Positions 53,798 through 63,315 are shown, numbered from the stretch's first letter. The stretch is 64,000 bases of DNA from Aequoribacter sp049615385 (GCF_049615385.1 NZ_JBMZFL010000013.1), one strand, 5' to 3'. Notes: generated from the letters alone by a model not told the origin. Numbers and translations: made by a program.

Positions 53798-54958
53798 CTA
53801 GTTTGCACGCTGCTCTAATACAGCAACGGCTGGCAAAACTTTTCCTTCCACATATTCCAAAAACGCACCGCCACCCGTGGAGATGTATGACACATCAGCG
53901 GCAATTCCAAACTGATCAATGGCGGCCAAGGTATCTCCCCCGCCTGCCAGCGAGAAACCGGGACTGCGCGCAATTGCTTCAGAAATCACTTGTGTCCCTT
54001 TCGAGAAGGCTTCGAACTCAAATACGCCCACCGGACCATTCCACAAGATCGTGCCGGCGCTTTGTAATTGCTCAGCAAGCGATGCCGCTGACTGCGGGCC
54101 AATGTCCAAAATCATATCATCCTCGGCAACCTCCCCAACCAACTTCACGGTGGCAGGTGCATCGCTCGAAAATTCCTTTGCGGTCACGACATCGACGGGT
54201 AAAGGTATCGATACTTTCTCGAGTAAGGCTTTTGCGGTACCAAGCAAGTCGTCCTCACACAGAGATTTACCCACTGGATAACCCGCCGCCTTTAAGAAGG
54301 TATTGGCAATACCGCCGCCGACAATCAACTGATCGACTTTATCGGACAGGGTTTCCAACACCGTGAGTTTCGTGGATACCTTAGAACCGCCCACAATTGC
54401 CGCCATTGGGCGAGCGGGGGCCGCAAGTGCCTGCTCTAGCGCCTTAAGCTCCGCCACCAACAAAGGTCCCGCACAGGCAATCGGCGCAGCTTTTGCCACC
54501 GCATGCGTAGAGGCCTGAGCACGGTGCGCCGTACCGAAGGCATCCATCACAAAAATATCGCATAAATCGGCATAGGCTTGGCCCAATTCATCGGAATCGG
54601 ATTTTTCGCCGACGTTAAAACGGACGTTTTCCAGCAACACAACTTGCCCGGGCTCGATATCAAGCCCTGCGCGCCATTCGGCTTGTATGCCAACATTCTG
54701 ACCGAGCAAGCTCGCCATATGACGAGCTACGGGAGCCAAAGAATACTCGGAGTTGTACTCGCCCTCGGTTGGCCGACCCAGATGCGACATCACTATAACT
54801 GCGGCGCCCGCATTCAAAGCTGCTTGAATGGTAGGAAGTGCGGCGCGAATACGCGCATCGCTTGTCACAGTGCCGTCTTTAACTGGCACATTAAGATCCT
54901 CACGAATTAGCACTCGCTTACCAGCCAAATCAAGATCTTGCATTGCCAGTACGGCCAT
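53798..54958 (-). CDS. pgk: Phosphoglycerate kinase
   Basis: Transfers phosphate from 1,3-bisphosphoglycerate to ADP in glycolysis. The ATG at 54958 (386 residues) has an AGGAG ribosome site seven bases away and shares one base with the epd stop (TAATG). Conserved segments: RVLIREDLNVP, VIVMSHLGRPTEG, AIVGGSKVSTKLTVLE and LAGGGDTLAAI near the C terminus. Confidence 0.96.
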   Translation of the reverse strand: MAVLAMQDLDLAGKRVLIREDLNVPVKDGTVTSDARIRAALPTIQAALNAGAAVIVMSHLGRPTEGEYNSEYSLAPVARHMASLLGQNVGIQAEWRAGLDIEPGQVVLLENVRFNVGEKSDSDELGQAYADLCDIFVMDAFGTAHRAQASTHAVAKAAPIACAGPLLVAELKALEQALAAPARPMAAIVGGSKVSTKLTVLETLSDKVDQLIVGGGIANTFLKAAGYPVGKSLCEDDLLGTAKALLEKVSIPLPVDVVTAKEFSSDAPATVKLVGEVAEDDMILDIGPQSAASLAEQLQSAGTILWNGPVGVFEFEAFSKGTQVISEAIARSPGFSLAGGGDTLAAIDQFGIAADVSYISTGGGAFLEYVEGKVLPAVAVLEQRAN

Positions 54959-55983
54959 TAACTTTCTCCTTTGCGTGAAATTTTTGCCCAGTGCTCGGCG
55001 ACATCGAGCATACGATTCGCGTAACCCCATTCATTATCAAACCAAATCAGCACCTTGACTAGGCGGTCACCGCTAACGCGAGTCTGGCTTGCATCGACGA
55101 CCCCAGAGCGACTGTCGTGATTAAAGTCACACGATGCCAGAGGCTCAGTGGTAAAGCCTAACACCCCAAGATAGTCACACTCGGCCGCCTGGCGGAGCAC
55201 CTCGTTGACGCTGCCAATGCTCGTCGAGCGCTGTAAATATACACTCAAATCCATTGCAGACACATTAACAGTTGGTACTCTTAGGGCTTGCGCGCTGAAT
55301 CGATCAGCAAGGTGCGGCAAGATGCGTTCGATACCCTTAGCGAGGGCGGTATCCACAGGAATGATGGACTGAGAGGCGGCTCGCGTTTTGCGCAAATCGG
55401 TATGGTGATACGCGTCCAACACGGGCTGGTCGTTCATTGCCGAGTGGATCGTAGTGATGGTTCCATACTCGATACCGAAGGCTCTATCGAGCGCATCGAT
55501 CACCGGTACGATAGCGTTGGTCGTACATGAACCCGTCGAGGCCACCTGATACTCGCCCTGCAGCAGCTCTTGATTAACACCATAGACGATGGTGGCATCG
55601 ATATCAGCGGCGGCGGGCTGAGAAAACAAAAGTCGCTGACTGCCTGCATCAAGATGCCATTGTGCTGTCGTGCGATCACCAGCGGCGCCGGTGCATTCCA
55701 ACACGAGCTCAATCTCGTGCTGAGCCCAAGGACACAGAGCCGCATCCGGCTCGTGCGACAAGGCAATCGGGCGGTTTTGAATAAGCAATGTGTCGCCATC
55801 AAGGTGGACGTCGTAAGCAAAACGTCCGTGCGTGCTGTCGTAGCGCGTCAAATGCGCAATCGTGCGCGTATCGGCTAGTTCGTTAATTGCGACCAAATCT
55901 ACATGCGGCGAGCCACCTCGTTCAAAGTAGGCTCGCAACACGCTGCGGCCAATACGGCCGTATCCATTAATGGCTAGGCGCAT
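54958..55983 (-). CDS. epd: Erythrose-4-phosphate dehydrogenase (Epd/GapB-like)
   Basis: GAPDH-family NAD enzyme; Epd members oxidise erythrose 4-phosphate for pyridoxal-phosphate synthesis and some also act in glycolysis. The 341-residue protein has the Rossmann start AINGYGRIGRSVLRA and Epd-specific features INELADTRTIAHL, TTIHSAMNDQPVLDAYHH, VNVSAMDLSV and ASCDFNHDSRSGVVD. The catalytic-cysteine segment reads STGSCTTNA where most relatives have SNASCTTNC, so the Cys is kept but its flanks are unusual. No other gapA lies in the window. It overlaps pgk by one base. Confidence 0.9.
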   Translation of the reverse strand: MRLAINGYGRIGRSVLRAYFERGGSPHVDLVAINELADTRTIAHLTRYDSTHGRFAYDVHLDGDTLLIQNRPIALSHEPDAALCPWAQHEIELVLECTGAAGDRTTAQWHLDAGSQRLLFSQPAAADIDATIVYGVNQELLQGEYQVASTGSCTTNAIVPVIDALDRAFGIEYGTITTIHSAMNDQPVLDAYHHTDLRKTRAASQSIIPVDTALAKGIERILPHLADRFSAQALRVPTVNVSAMDLSVYLQRSTSIGSVNEVLRQAAECDYLGVLGFTTEPLASCDFNHDSRSGVVDASQTRVSGDRLVKVLIWFDNEWGYANRMLDVAEHWAKISRKGES

Positions 55984-55992
55984 GAATCAAAC

Positions 55993-58002
55993 TCAGCCGA
56001 GCAGTTCCTCGGCTGCCGCTAATACCGCACCCACGGTGATATCGAAATGCTCAAATAGAGCACCTGCAGGTGCCGACTCGCCAAAACTGTTCATGCCGAT
56101 AATACGGCCGTCTAAACCAACGTATTTGTACCAGAAGTCTTGGTGTAGGGCCTCGATTGCAACCCGAGCAAAGACGTCGCTGGGTAATACCGACTCGCGA
56201 TACTCTGCATCTTGCGCTTCAAACTGTTCGGGGCTGGGCATCGATACAACGCGCACCGCACGACCTTGCGCGGCAAATTCGGCCGCAGCTTCCTGGGCCA
56301 GAGCGACTTCAGAACCGGTCGCGATGAAGATAAGCTCGGGGGTGCCTTCGCAGTCCCGCAGGATGTACCCGCCGCGCTCAACGTTCGCCAACGTCTGCGC
56401 ATCACGCGCTTGATGTGGCAAGTTCTGACGCGAGAAAACCAGAGCACTTGGGCCATCTTGGCGCACAATGGCCTGCTTCCAGGCAACCGCAGACTCCACC
56501 GCATCGCAAGGACGCCACGTCACCATGTTGGGCGTGCCGCGTAAGGAGGCCAGTTGCTCGACAGGCTGGTGTGTCGGTCCATCTTCACCTAAACCAATAG
56601 AGTCGTGGGTGTAGACGAAAATGCTTTGCTGACCCATCAGCGCAGCCATACGCACTGCGTTGCGTGCGTATTCCATAAAGATCAAGAAGGTAGCGCCATA
56701 AGGAATAAAGCCTCCGTGCAAGGCAATACCGTTCATCATGGCTGACATACCAAACTCGCGCACGCCGTAATACACGTAGTTCCCACCGGCCGCCTGGGCC
56801 TCTACGCCGACAGAGCCAGACCACAACGTTAGGTTTGACCCCGCGAGATCAGCCGACCCTCCCAACAATTCAGGCAGGGCTTTTGCGTAGGCCTCAATCG
56901 CATTTTGTGAGGCCTTGCGCGATGCAATCGTCGCGCTTTCAGCCTGGCATTGCGCAATGTAAGCATCAGCGGCTGCGGCAAAGTCAGCGGGTAGATCACC
57001 GGCTAAACGACGCGCTAATTCGGCACCCTCTGTTGGGTACTGTGTTTGGTAGTCCGCCAGCAAAGCTTCCCATTGCGACTGCGCTTGCTCACCGCGCGCG
57101 CGCGCATTCCAGCCTGCGTAGACCTCGTCAGGGATTACGAAAGGTGGGTGCGTCCAACCGAGTGCTTCGCGGGTGGCTGCAATTTCATCCTCGCCTAAAG
57201 GCGCACCGTGACATGACTCGGTTCCCTGCTTGTTTGGTGCACCTTTACCGATAATCGTGCGCGCACAAATTAGCGTTGGCTTACTCGTCTCGGCGCGCGC
57301 CGTCGCAATTGCCTGCTTAATCTGCTCGGGGTCATGGCCATCAACGGCCTCAATAACCTGCCAACCATAGGCTCGGAAACGCTCGGGCGTGTTATCAGTA
57401 AACCAACCTTCAACCTCACCATCGATCGAAATACCGTTGTCATCGTAAATGGCAATTAGTTTCCCGAGACCCAAAGTACCCGCCAACGAACACACCTCAT
57501 GCGAGATACCCTCCATGAGGCACCCGTCGCCTAAAAAGGTATAGGTGTAGTGATCAACCACATCAAATTTGGGGCGATTAAACTGAGCAGCTAGGACTTT
57601 CTCGGCCAAGGCCATGCCCACAGCATTAGCAATACCTTGACCCAAAGGACCCGTTGTGGTCTCGACACCGGGGGTGTAGCCGTATTCTGGATGGCCAGGC
57701 GTTTTGCTGTGTAACTGACGGAACTGCTGCAACTCTTCAATCGGCAAATCGTAGCCGCTCAAATGCAGCAAAGAGTAGATCAACATCGAGCCGTGACCGT
57801 TCGACAAGACAAACCGATCGCGGTTGGGCCACGAAGGATCTGCTGGATTGTGGCTTAAGAAATCATTCCACAGCACCTCCGCAATATCGGCCATACCCAT
57901 CGGGGCGCCTGGGTGGCCAGATTTCGCCTTTTGCACGGCGTCCATAGACAGCGCGCGAATGGCATTAGCGAGTTCATTACGGGAAACCATGGTGTTCTCC
58001 AA
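55993..58002 (-). CDS. tkt: Transketolase
   Basis: Thiamine-diphosphate enzyme of the pentose phosphate pathway. The 669-residue protein has the ThDP motif GDGCLMEGISHEVCSLAG followed by DDNGISIDGEVEG, the transketolase signature SGHPGAPMGMADIAEVLW near the N terminus and the active-site EDGPTHQPVEQL segment. It is first in the minus-strand tkt-epd-pgk-fba unit, the order of Pseudomonas. The 157-base gap to the divergent sahR gene contains the palindromic operator, so tkt could also be affected by its binding protein. Confidence 0.96.
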   Translation of the reverse strand: MENTMVSRNELANAIRALSMDAVQKAKSGHPGAPMGMADIAEVLWNDFLSHNPADPSWPNRDRFVLSNGHGSMLIYSLLHLSGYDLPIEELQQFRQLHSKTPGHPEYGYTPGVETTTGPLGQGIANAVGMALAEKVLAAQFNRPKFDVVDHYTYTFLGDGCLMEGISHEVCSLAGTLGLGKLIAIYDDNGISIDGEVEGWFTDNTPERFRAYGWQVIEAVDGHDPEQIKQAIATARAETSKPTLICARTIIGKGAPNKQGTESCHGAPLGEDEIAATREALGWTHPPFVIPDEVYAGWNARARGEQAQSQWEALLADYQTQYPTEGAELARRLAGDLPADFAAAADAYIAQCQAESATIASRKASQNAIEAYAKALPELLGGSADLAGSNLTLWSGSVGVEAQAAGGNYVYYGVREFGMSAMMNGIALHGGFIPYGATFLIFMEYARNAVRMAALMGQQSIFVYTHDSIGLGEDGPTHQPVEQLASLRGTPNMVTWRPCDAVESAVAWKQAIVRQDGPSALVFSRQNLPHQARDAQTLANVERGGYILRDCEGTPELIFIATGSEVALAQEAAAEFAAQGRAVRVVSMPSPEQFEAQDAEYRESVLPSDVFARVAIEALHQDFWYKYVGLDGRIIGMNSFGESAPAGALFEHFDITVGAVLAAAEELLG

Positions 58003-58102
58003 ACGATCAAATAAACGGTGGGCTCAAACTGGCGCGTATTCTCTCTTATCAGCCTTCCTAGGGCAAATAAACAGACCTTTTAACAGCTATTCAAGTGGAT
58101 TA

Positions 58103-58140
58103 TGCACATCTATATCAAAATTTTTTGATATAGATGTGCA
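58103..58140. promoter_or_regulatory. Perfect 38-bp palindrome, probable SahR operator
   Basis: TGCACATCTATATCAAAA (58103-58120) and its exact reverse complement (58123-58140) flank a TT centre. The inner ATATCAAAA...TTTTGATAT core has the general look of operators described for SahR, the ArsR-family regulator of methionine/SAH genes in Proteobacteria. It overlaps the -35 box of the downstream promoter, so a bound repressor would block polymerase. Confidence 0.7.
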
Positions 58141-58153
58141 AGTGCCTTATCAT
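58125..58153 (+). promoter_or_regulatory. Sigma-70-type promoter of the sahR-metK-ahcY-metF operon
   Basis: TTGATA (58125-58130), 17 bases, TATCAT (58148-58153). The ATG of the regulator begins seven bases after the -10 box and no ribosome site is visible before it, so the transcript may be leaderless. The -35 box lies in the right arm of the palindrome. Confidence 0.6.
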
Positions 58154-58159
58154 GCACGC

Positions 58160-59161
58160 ATGAAAACAGTCACACCTTTATTTGGAACACCCAATCAGCC
58201 GCATCACGCCTCGGCCGACGCCTTGGCGGCCGTCTGTAAAGCAGGCGCCGATACTCTGCGAGTACAAGTCCTAAGCTTGCTGCACAAAAACTCGTTTAGC
58301 GTCGGTGAGCTGGTCGAAATTCTAGGCGTGCGCCAATCCGCCCTCAGCCACCATCTGAAGGTGCTAGCTCAGGCCGAACTTGTGGCCACTCGGCGCGAAG
58401 GCAATTCCATTTTTTACCGCCAAACTTTGGCGACGGGTAGATCGCCCCTAGACGCCCTGCGTGCGGCCATATTGGCTGAGGCGGCCAGCACCCAACTTGC
58501 ATCCGAGACACTAGAGCGTGTGAAGCAGGTCTATCAGGCGCGCGCCGACGCTTCGGTAACGTTCTTTCAGTGCAACGCCGAAAAGTTTCGCGACGAACAA
58601 GATCTTATTGCCGATCATTATCACTACGGCGACGCCCTAGCTCAGCTCCTAGACGACACTTTATTTGCCAGGCGCGAAACAGCCCTCGAAATAGGCCCTG
58701 GCGACGGCGCCTTTCTGCAAGAGCTAAGCCAGCGTTTCTCCGAGGTGACTGCCTTGGACACCAGCGCCGAAATGCTGAGCAAAGCCAAGCGACTTTGCGA
58801 GTCGCAGCAACTGCAGAATATCGAGTTTTTACACGCCGACACAGCGTCAGCTGCGATTACCAAGCACAGCATTGATTGCGCAGTGATCAATATGGTGTTG
58901 CACCATGTGCCGGCGCCCAGCGAAATATTTTTAGACGCCACAAAATTTTTGGCACCGCAAGGCATATTAACCATTACCGAGCTGTGTCGACACGAGCAAA
59001 CATGGGCGCACCGCGCCTGCGGAGACCTATGGCTGGGCTTTGAGCCTGAAGAGCTCACCGCCTGGGCTCGCGCCGCTGGCTTATCGGAGCGCAGTCAAAC
59101 ACTGCTGGCCCAGCGCAATGGCTTTCAAATTCAAATTCGACAATTTCAACGCCTACAGTAG
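58160..59161 (+). CDS. sahR: ArsR-family regulator fused to a SAM-dependent methyltransferase domain (SahR-like)
   Basis: Probable S-adenosylhomocysteine-sensing repressor of the SAM cycle. The 333-residue protein has an N-terminal ArsR winged helix (about residues 25-110; FSVGELVEILGVRQSALSHH is the recognition region). A class I methyltransferase fold follows (about 155-330) with motif I ALEIGPGDGAFLQEL. In SahR the ligand domain binds SAH. It heads an operon with metK, ahcY and metF, eight bases before metK, which is the context described for SahR. The ATG at 58160 was chosen because a longer frame crosses the promoter. Similar ArsR-MT fusions sit beside metK in Pseudomonas. Whether it also methylates anything is unknown. 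Confidence 0.85.
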   Translation: MKTVTPLFGTPNQPHHASADALAAVCKAGADTLRVQVLSLLHKNSFSVGELVEILGVRQSALSHHLKVLAQAELVATRREGNSIFYRQTLATGRSPLDALRAAILAEAASTQLASETLERVKQVYQARADASVTFFQCNAEKFRDEQDLIADHYHYGDALAQLLDDTLFARRETALEIGPGDGAFLQELSQRFSEVTALDTSAEMLSKAKRLCESQQLQNIEFLHADTASAAITKHSIDCAVINMVLHHVPAPSEIFLDATKFLAPQGILTITELCRHEQTWAHRACGDLWLGFEPEELTAWARAAGLSERSQTLLAQRNGFQIQIRQFQRLQ

Positions 59162-59169
59162 GAAACACT

Positions 59170-60327
59170 ATGAGCGAATATCAAATATTTACCTCGGAAT
59201 CTGTATCGGAAGGTCACCCCGACAAAATGGCCGACCAAATTTCCGATGCCATCTTGGATGCCATGCTAAAAGACGACCCAAACTCTCGAGTAGCGGTCGA
59301 GACCTTAGTCAAAACCGGCATGGTGGTCATCGCCGGCGAAGTTCGCACAGCAACCTATGTCGATCTTGAAGACATCGTGCGCGATGTCATCTTAGATATC
59401 GGTTACAACAGCTCAAAAGTCGGATTTGATGGTGCATCGTGTGCCGTATTGAACGCCATTGGCAAGCAGTCAGGCGATATTGCGATGGGTGTCGACGAAG
59501 CCGACAACAAAGAGCAAGGCGCGGGCGACCAAGGCTTAATGTTCGGTTACGCCACCAACGAAACGGACACCTTAATGCCAGCGCCGATTTATTACGCTCA
59601 CCGCCTAGTCGAGCGTCAAGCGCAGCTCCGCAAGAGCGGCCAGCTCGAGTGGTTGCGTCCCGACGCTAAGAGCCAAGTGACGCTGCGCTACGACGATAAA
59701 GGTCTGCCTGTGGCTATCGATGCGGTTGTACTGTCGACCCAGCACGATGAAGATATCAGTCAAGCCGAACTGCAAGCCAAGGTCTTAGAGCACATCATTC
59801 AACCCGTTCTTCCAACCGAGTGGCTGCATAAGGACACGCGCTACCACATCAACCCCACCGGCCAGTTCATTATCGGCGGCCCTGTGGGTGACTGTGGCCT
59901 TACGGGCCGCAAGATCATTGTGGACACTTACGGTGGTATGGCGCGCCATGGCGGTGGGGCCTTCTCGGGCAAAGACCCTTCAAAAGTAGACCGCTCGGCC
60001 GCCTACGCTGGCCGCTATGTGGCTAAGAACATTGTCGCAGCGGGCCTTGCTGATCGCTGTGAAATTCAAGTCAGCTATGCAATCGGCGTATCAGAACCCA
60101 CGTCAATTTCAATCAACACTTTCGGAACCGGAAAAATCTCTGACGCCGCCATCGCTGAGTTGGTACGCGAACATTTTGATCTTCGAGCGGGTGGCCTAGT
60201 CGCTATGCTCGACCTCAAACGTCCAATCTATCGACAAACCGCCAGCTATGGCCATTTTGGACGCGAAGAACCCAATTTTACTTGGGAAAAGACCGACAAA
60301 GTTTCTCTTTTAAAAACTGCACTGTAA
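59170..60327 (+). CDS. metK: S-adenosylmethionine synthetase
   Basis: Makes SAM from methionine and ATP. The 385-residue protein has the N-terminal SEGHPDKMADQISDAILD, hexapeptide GAGDQG with FGYATNE after it, and the P-loop-like GGGAFSGKDPSKVDRS. Ribosome site AGGAAA lies ahead of the ATG, eight bases past the regulator gene. No SAM riboswitch is seen upstream; control appears to be through the SahR-type operator instead. Confidence 0.97.
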   Translation: MSEYQIFTSESVSEGHPDKMADQISDAILDAMLKDDPNSRVAVETLVKTGMVVIAGEVRTATYVDLEDIVRDVILDIGYNSSKVGFDGASCAVLNAIGKQSGDIAMGVDEADNKEQGAGDQGLMFGYATNETDTLMPAPIYYAHRLVERQAQLRKSGQLEWLRPDAKSQVTLRYDDKGLPVAIDAVVLSTQHDEDISQAELQAKVLEHIIQPVLPTEWLHKDTRYHINPTGQFIIGGPVGDCGLTGRKIIVDTYGGMARHGGGAFSGKDPSKVDRSAAYAGRYVAKNIVAAGLADRCEIQVSYAIGVSEPTSISINTFGTGKISDAAIAELVREHFDLRAGGLVAMLDLKRPIYRQTASYGHFGREEPNFTWEKTDKVSLLKTAL

Positions 60328-60351
60328 GACACTGATTAATTAGGAGCCGCT

Positions 60352-61743
60352 ATGAGCACAGTAACAAAATTACGACCTTTTGATGACTACAAAGTTGCCG
60401 ACATTTCCCTAGCCGATTGGGGCCGGAGAGAACTGAAAATCGCTGAAGGCGAAATGCCAGCTTTAATGGCCATGCGTCAAAAATACCGCGCTACCCAGCC
60501 ATTGGCCGGAGCCAGAATCTTAGGCTGCATTCACATGACCATTCAAACCGGCGTACTCATCGAGACTCTGGTGGCACTGGGCGCCGAAGTTCGCTGGTCA
60601 TCGTGCAACATATTCTCAACCCAAGATCACGCAGCAGCAGCCATTGCCGCCGCTGGCATTCCTGTTTTCGCATGGAAAGGAGAAACCGAGGAAGAGTACG
60701 AGTGGTGCATTGAGCAAACCATCCTGAAAGACGGCAAACCCTGGAATGCCAACATGATCTTAGACGATGGCGGCGACCTCACGGGTATTCTGCACGACAA
60801 ATACCCGCAAGTTTTGGACCACGTTCACGGCATCACCGAAGAGACCACGACGGGCGTGCACCGCTTGCTGGAAATGTTAAAAGCGGACGCCTTGAAAGTG
60901 CCGGCCATTAACGTCAACGACGCTGTAACAAAAGCAAAAAACGACAACAAATACGGCTGTCGTCACAGCTTGAGCGACGCGGTGAAGCGCGCGACCGACC
61001 ACCTGTTGGCTGGCAAGAAAGCACTGGTCATTGGCTATGGTGATGTGGGTAAAGGCTCAGCACAGTCGTTACGCCAAGAAGGCATGATCGTGCGCGTTAC
61101 TGAAGTCGACCCCATTTGCGCCATGCAAGCCTGCATGGACGGTTATGAAGTGGTCAGCCCTTTTGTTAATGGCGTCAACGATGGCACCGACGCCTGTATC
61201 GATCGCGATATTTTAGGCAACGTTGACCTGCTGGTCACCGCGACGGGTAACTACAACGTCTGCAACGCAGCGATGCTGCGCGCACTAAAAAGCGGCGCTG
61301 TCGTATGTAACATTGGCCATTTCGACAATGAAATCGACACGGCCTACATGCGCGCCAACTGGGAATGGGAAGAAGTTAAGCCTCAGGTGCACACGGTGTA
61401 CCGCGATCGTGATAGCAACGATCACTTATTGCTGCTATCCGAAGGACGCTTGGTGAACCTCGGTAACGCTACAGGGCACCCATCACGTATCATGGATGGC
61501 TCGTTTGCCAACCAAGTTCTCGCACAGATTTACCTGTACGAGCGCAAATTTGCCAACTTGGAGCCTGAACTACGCGCGCAAGCCATTACCGTTGAAGTTC
61601 TACCCAAGCACCTCGACGAAGAGGTCGCGGCTCACATGGTCGCTGGATTTGGCGGCGTGATCACCCGATTAACGCAAGAACAAGCCGACTACATCCACGT
61701 AGGCGTTGATGGCCCTTACAAATCGGAGACCTATAAGTACTAA
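60352..61743 (+). CDS. ahcY: S-adenosylhomocysteine hydrolase
   Basis: Splits SAH into adenosine and homocysteine, relieving inhibition of methyltransferases. The 463-residue protein has the conserved TGVLIETLVALGAEVRWSSC, the NAD-binding loop VIGYGDVGKGSAQSL and the C-terminal LPKHLDEEVA with the family's ending YKY. AATTAGGAGC ribosome site precedes the ATG, 24 bases after metK. Having ahcY means the organism uses the one-step SAH route rather than Pfs-LuxS. Confidence 0.97.
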   Translation: MSTVTKLRPFDDYKVADISLADWGRRELKIAEGEMPALMAMRQKYRATQPLAGARILGCIHMTIQTGVLIETLVALGAEVRWSSCNIFSTQDHAAAAIAAAGIPVFAWKGETEEEYEWCIEQTILKDGKPWNANMILDDGGDLTGILHDKYPQVLDHVHGITEETTTGVHRLLEMLKADALKVPAINVNDAVTKAKNDNKYGCRHSLSDAVKRATDHLLAGKKALVIGYGDVGKGSAQSLRQEGMIVRVTEVDPICAMQACMDGYEVVSPFVNGVNDGTDACIDRDILGNVDLLVTATGNYNVCNAAMLRALKSGAVVCNIGHFDNEIDTAYMRANWEWEEVKPQVHTVYRDRDSNDHLLLLSEGRLVNLGNATGHPSRIMDGSFANQVLAQIYLYERKFANLEPELRAQAITVEVLPKHLDEEVAAHMVAGFGGVITRLTQEQADYIHVGVDGPYKSETYKY

Positions 61744-62594
61744 TGAGCACTCAGCAGCTTAGTTACGAATTTTTCCCGCCCAAAACCGATGCTGGGCGGG
61801 AGAAGCTCATTACCCAAGTACTGCCTCAACTGGCGGACACAAATCCGAAGTATGTCTCTGTGACCTACGGTGCGGGCGGGTCAACGCGCGACAACACCGT
61901 AGGCACTGTGGCGGATATTCACCGCTCGGGCATGCCCGTAGCGCCGCACTTGAGTTTCGGCACCGACAGCGAAGACACCATGCGCGCTTTGCTAAAGCGC
62001 TATCAAGATATGGGAATTTCCCGTTTGGTAGCGCTTCGGGGCGACCTACCCTCGGGCGCAGGTGGCAGCCAGCAGCTGGTCTATGCCAGCGAACTGGTCG
62101 CTTTCATCCGAACAGAAACAGCACAGCACTTCACCATCGAAGTCGCGGCCTACCCCGAGATTCACCCCGAGGCAAAAACCTACATCGCTGACGTGCAAAA
62201 CTTAAAGCGCAAGTTCGATGCCGGGGCGAATGCGGCCATTACTCAGTACTTTTTTAGTGCTGATGCCTATTTTGAGTTTTTAAAAACCTGCTCGAGCATT
62301 GATATCGACAAACCGATTTACCCGGGCATTATGCCAATCACTAACTACGATAACTTGGCGAGGTTTTCTCGCAACTGCGGTGCAGACATTCCACGTTGGC
62401 TGGATAAAAAACTGGCAGGCTTTGGTGAAGATCTAGACGCCATTAAAGCCTTTGGCCAAGATTTTATCTTGGATTTGTGCAAAAGACTCTTAGACGGTGG
62501 TGCGCCCGGCCTGCATTTCTATACAATGAACCAGGCGGAACCGGTCATTTCGATCGTTCGAGAACTCAAACGTTTAGGTTACTTTGCGGATTAA
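61743..62594 (+). CDS. metF: 5,10-methylenetetrahydrofolate reductase
   Basis: FAD enzyme that makes 5-methyl-THF, the methyl donor for methionine synthesis from homocysteine. The 283-residue TIM-barrel protein has the N-terminal SYEFFPPKTDAG, VTYGAGGSTRDNT, ALRGDLPSG and VAAYPEIHPEA segments and ends near ALNLHFYTMNQ-like GLHFYTMNQAE. The ATG shares one base with the ahcY stop, so the two are coupled and the operon regenerates methionine from SAH. Confidence 0.96.
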   Translation: MSTQQLSYEFFPPKTDAGREKLITQVLPQLADTNPKYVSVTYGAGGSTRDNTVGTVADIHRSGMPVAPHLSFGTDSEDTMRALLKRYQDMGISRLVALRGDLPSGAGGSQQLVYASELVAFIRTETAQHFTIEVAAYPEIHPEAKTYIADVQNLKRKFDAGANAAITQYFFSADAYFEFLKTCSSIDIDKPIYPGIMPITNYDNLARFSRNCGADIPRWLDKKLAGFGEDLDAIKAFGQDFILDLCKRLLDGGAPGLHFYTMNQAEPVISIVRELKRLGYFAD

Positions 62595-63315
62595 TCGGAT
62601 CTACACAGAGGCTGAGTTACAGTCTAATACCGAAATTCAACTGGAGGCTGGCCCCAGCCTTCATTTGTTGAAAGTCCTGCGCCTAAAAACGGGAGCTGCA
62701 CTCGAACTATTCAATGGCGACGGCAACAACTACCAATGCGAGCTGCTTGATAGCCCAAAGCGTATTGCGACTATACGTGTGCTTAGCGCAAAAGCGAACC
62801 CAACTGAATCTTCTTTGCGCAGCAGGCTTGGCATTGTTGTATCCAAGGGCGATCGCATGGATTTTGTTGTGCAAAAAGCGACCGAGCTGGGCATCCACGA
62901 AATTTATCCACTGACGAGCGAGCGCTGCGACGTTAAGCTTAATGCCGAGCGCGCAGAAAAACGCCAACAGCATTGGTCAAAAGTCGCCGTCTCTGCCTGT
63001 GAGCAGAGTGGGCGCTCGGTTATTCCCAGCATCGCGCCGATCCAAAGTATTCACCAGTGGATCAGCGAGGTGAACGCCGACCTCAAATGGGTACTACACC
63101 ACCGCGCCAGCGCCGAAAAATCGCCAACAGAGGCTCAAAGCGTGGCAATCCTGGTGGGGCCAGAGGGTGGCTTGAGCGAGATCGAGGTCGAGCTTGCCCT
63201 TCAACATGAATTTATACCGACGGTACTGGGCCCTCGGGTACTTCGAACCGAAACGGCACCCTTGGTTGCACTTAGCGTTTTACAGCAACGCTACGGCGAC
63301 TTTACACTCTTATAA
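62584..63315 (+). CDS. rsmE: 16S rRNA (uracil1498-N3)-methyltransferase
   Basis: SPOUT-class methyltransferase that modifies U1498 of 16S rRNA. The 243-residue protein starts at a TTG (MRINRIYTEAEL) inside the end of metF. It has an N-terminal PUA-like domain and a C-terminal SPOUT knot with ILVGPEGGLSEIEVELA and GPRVLRTETAPLVALSVLQ. It is paired with gshB downstream, as in many gammaproteobacteria. Confidence 0.94.
   Translation: MRINRIYTEAELQSNTEIQLEAGPSLHLLKVLRLKTGAALELFNGDGNNYQCELLDSPKRIATIRVLSAKANPTESSLRSRLGIVVSKGDRMDFVVQKATELGIHEIYPLTSERCDVKLNAERAEKRQQHWSKVAVSACEQSGRSVIPSIAPIQSIHQWISEVNADLKWVLHHRASAEKSPTEAQSVAILVGPEGGLSEIEVELALQHEFIPTVLGPRVLRTETAPLVALSVLQQRYGDFTLL

Noticed and set aside
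57824..58159. An open frame upstream of and continuous with the SahR-like gene (would add 112 residues)
   Set aside because: It runs antisense through tkt and then through the palindrome and promoter, and the added residues are not like any ArsR protein.
58003..58160. SAM riboswitch upstream of metK
   Set aside because: No SAM-I/II/III/IV-like structure was recognised, and the gap is accounted for by the operator and promoter.
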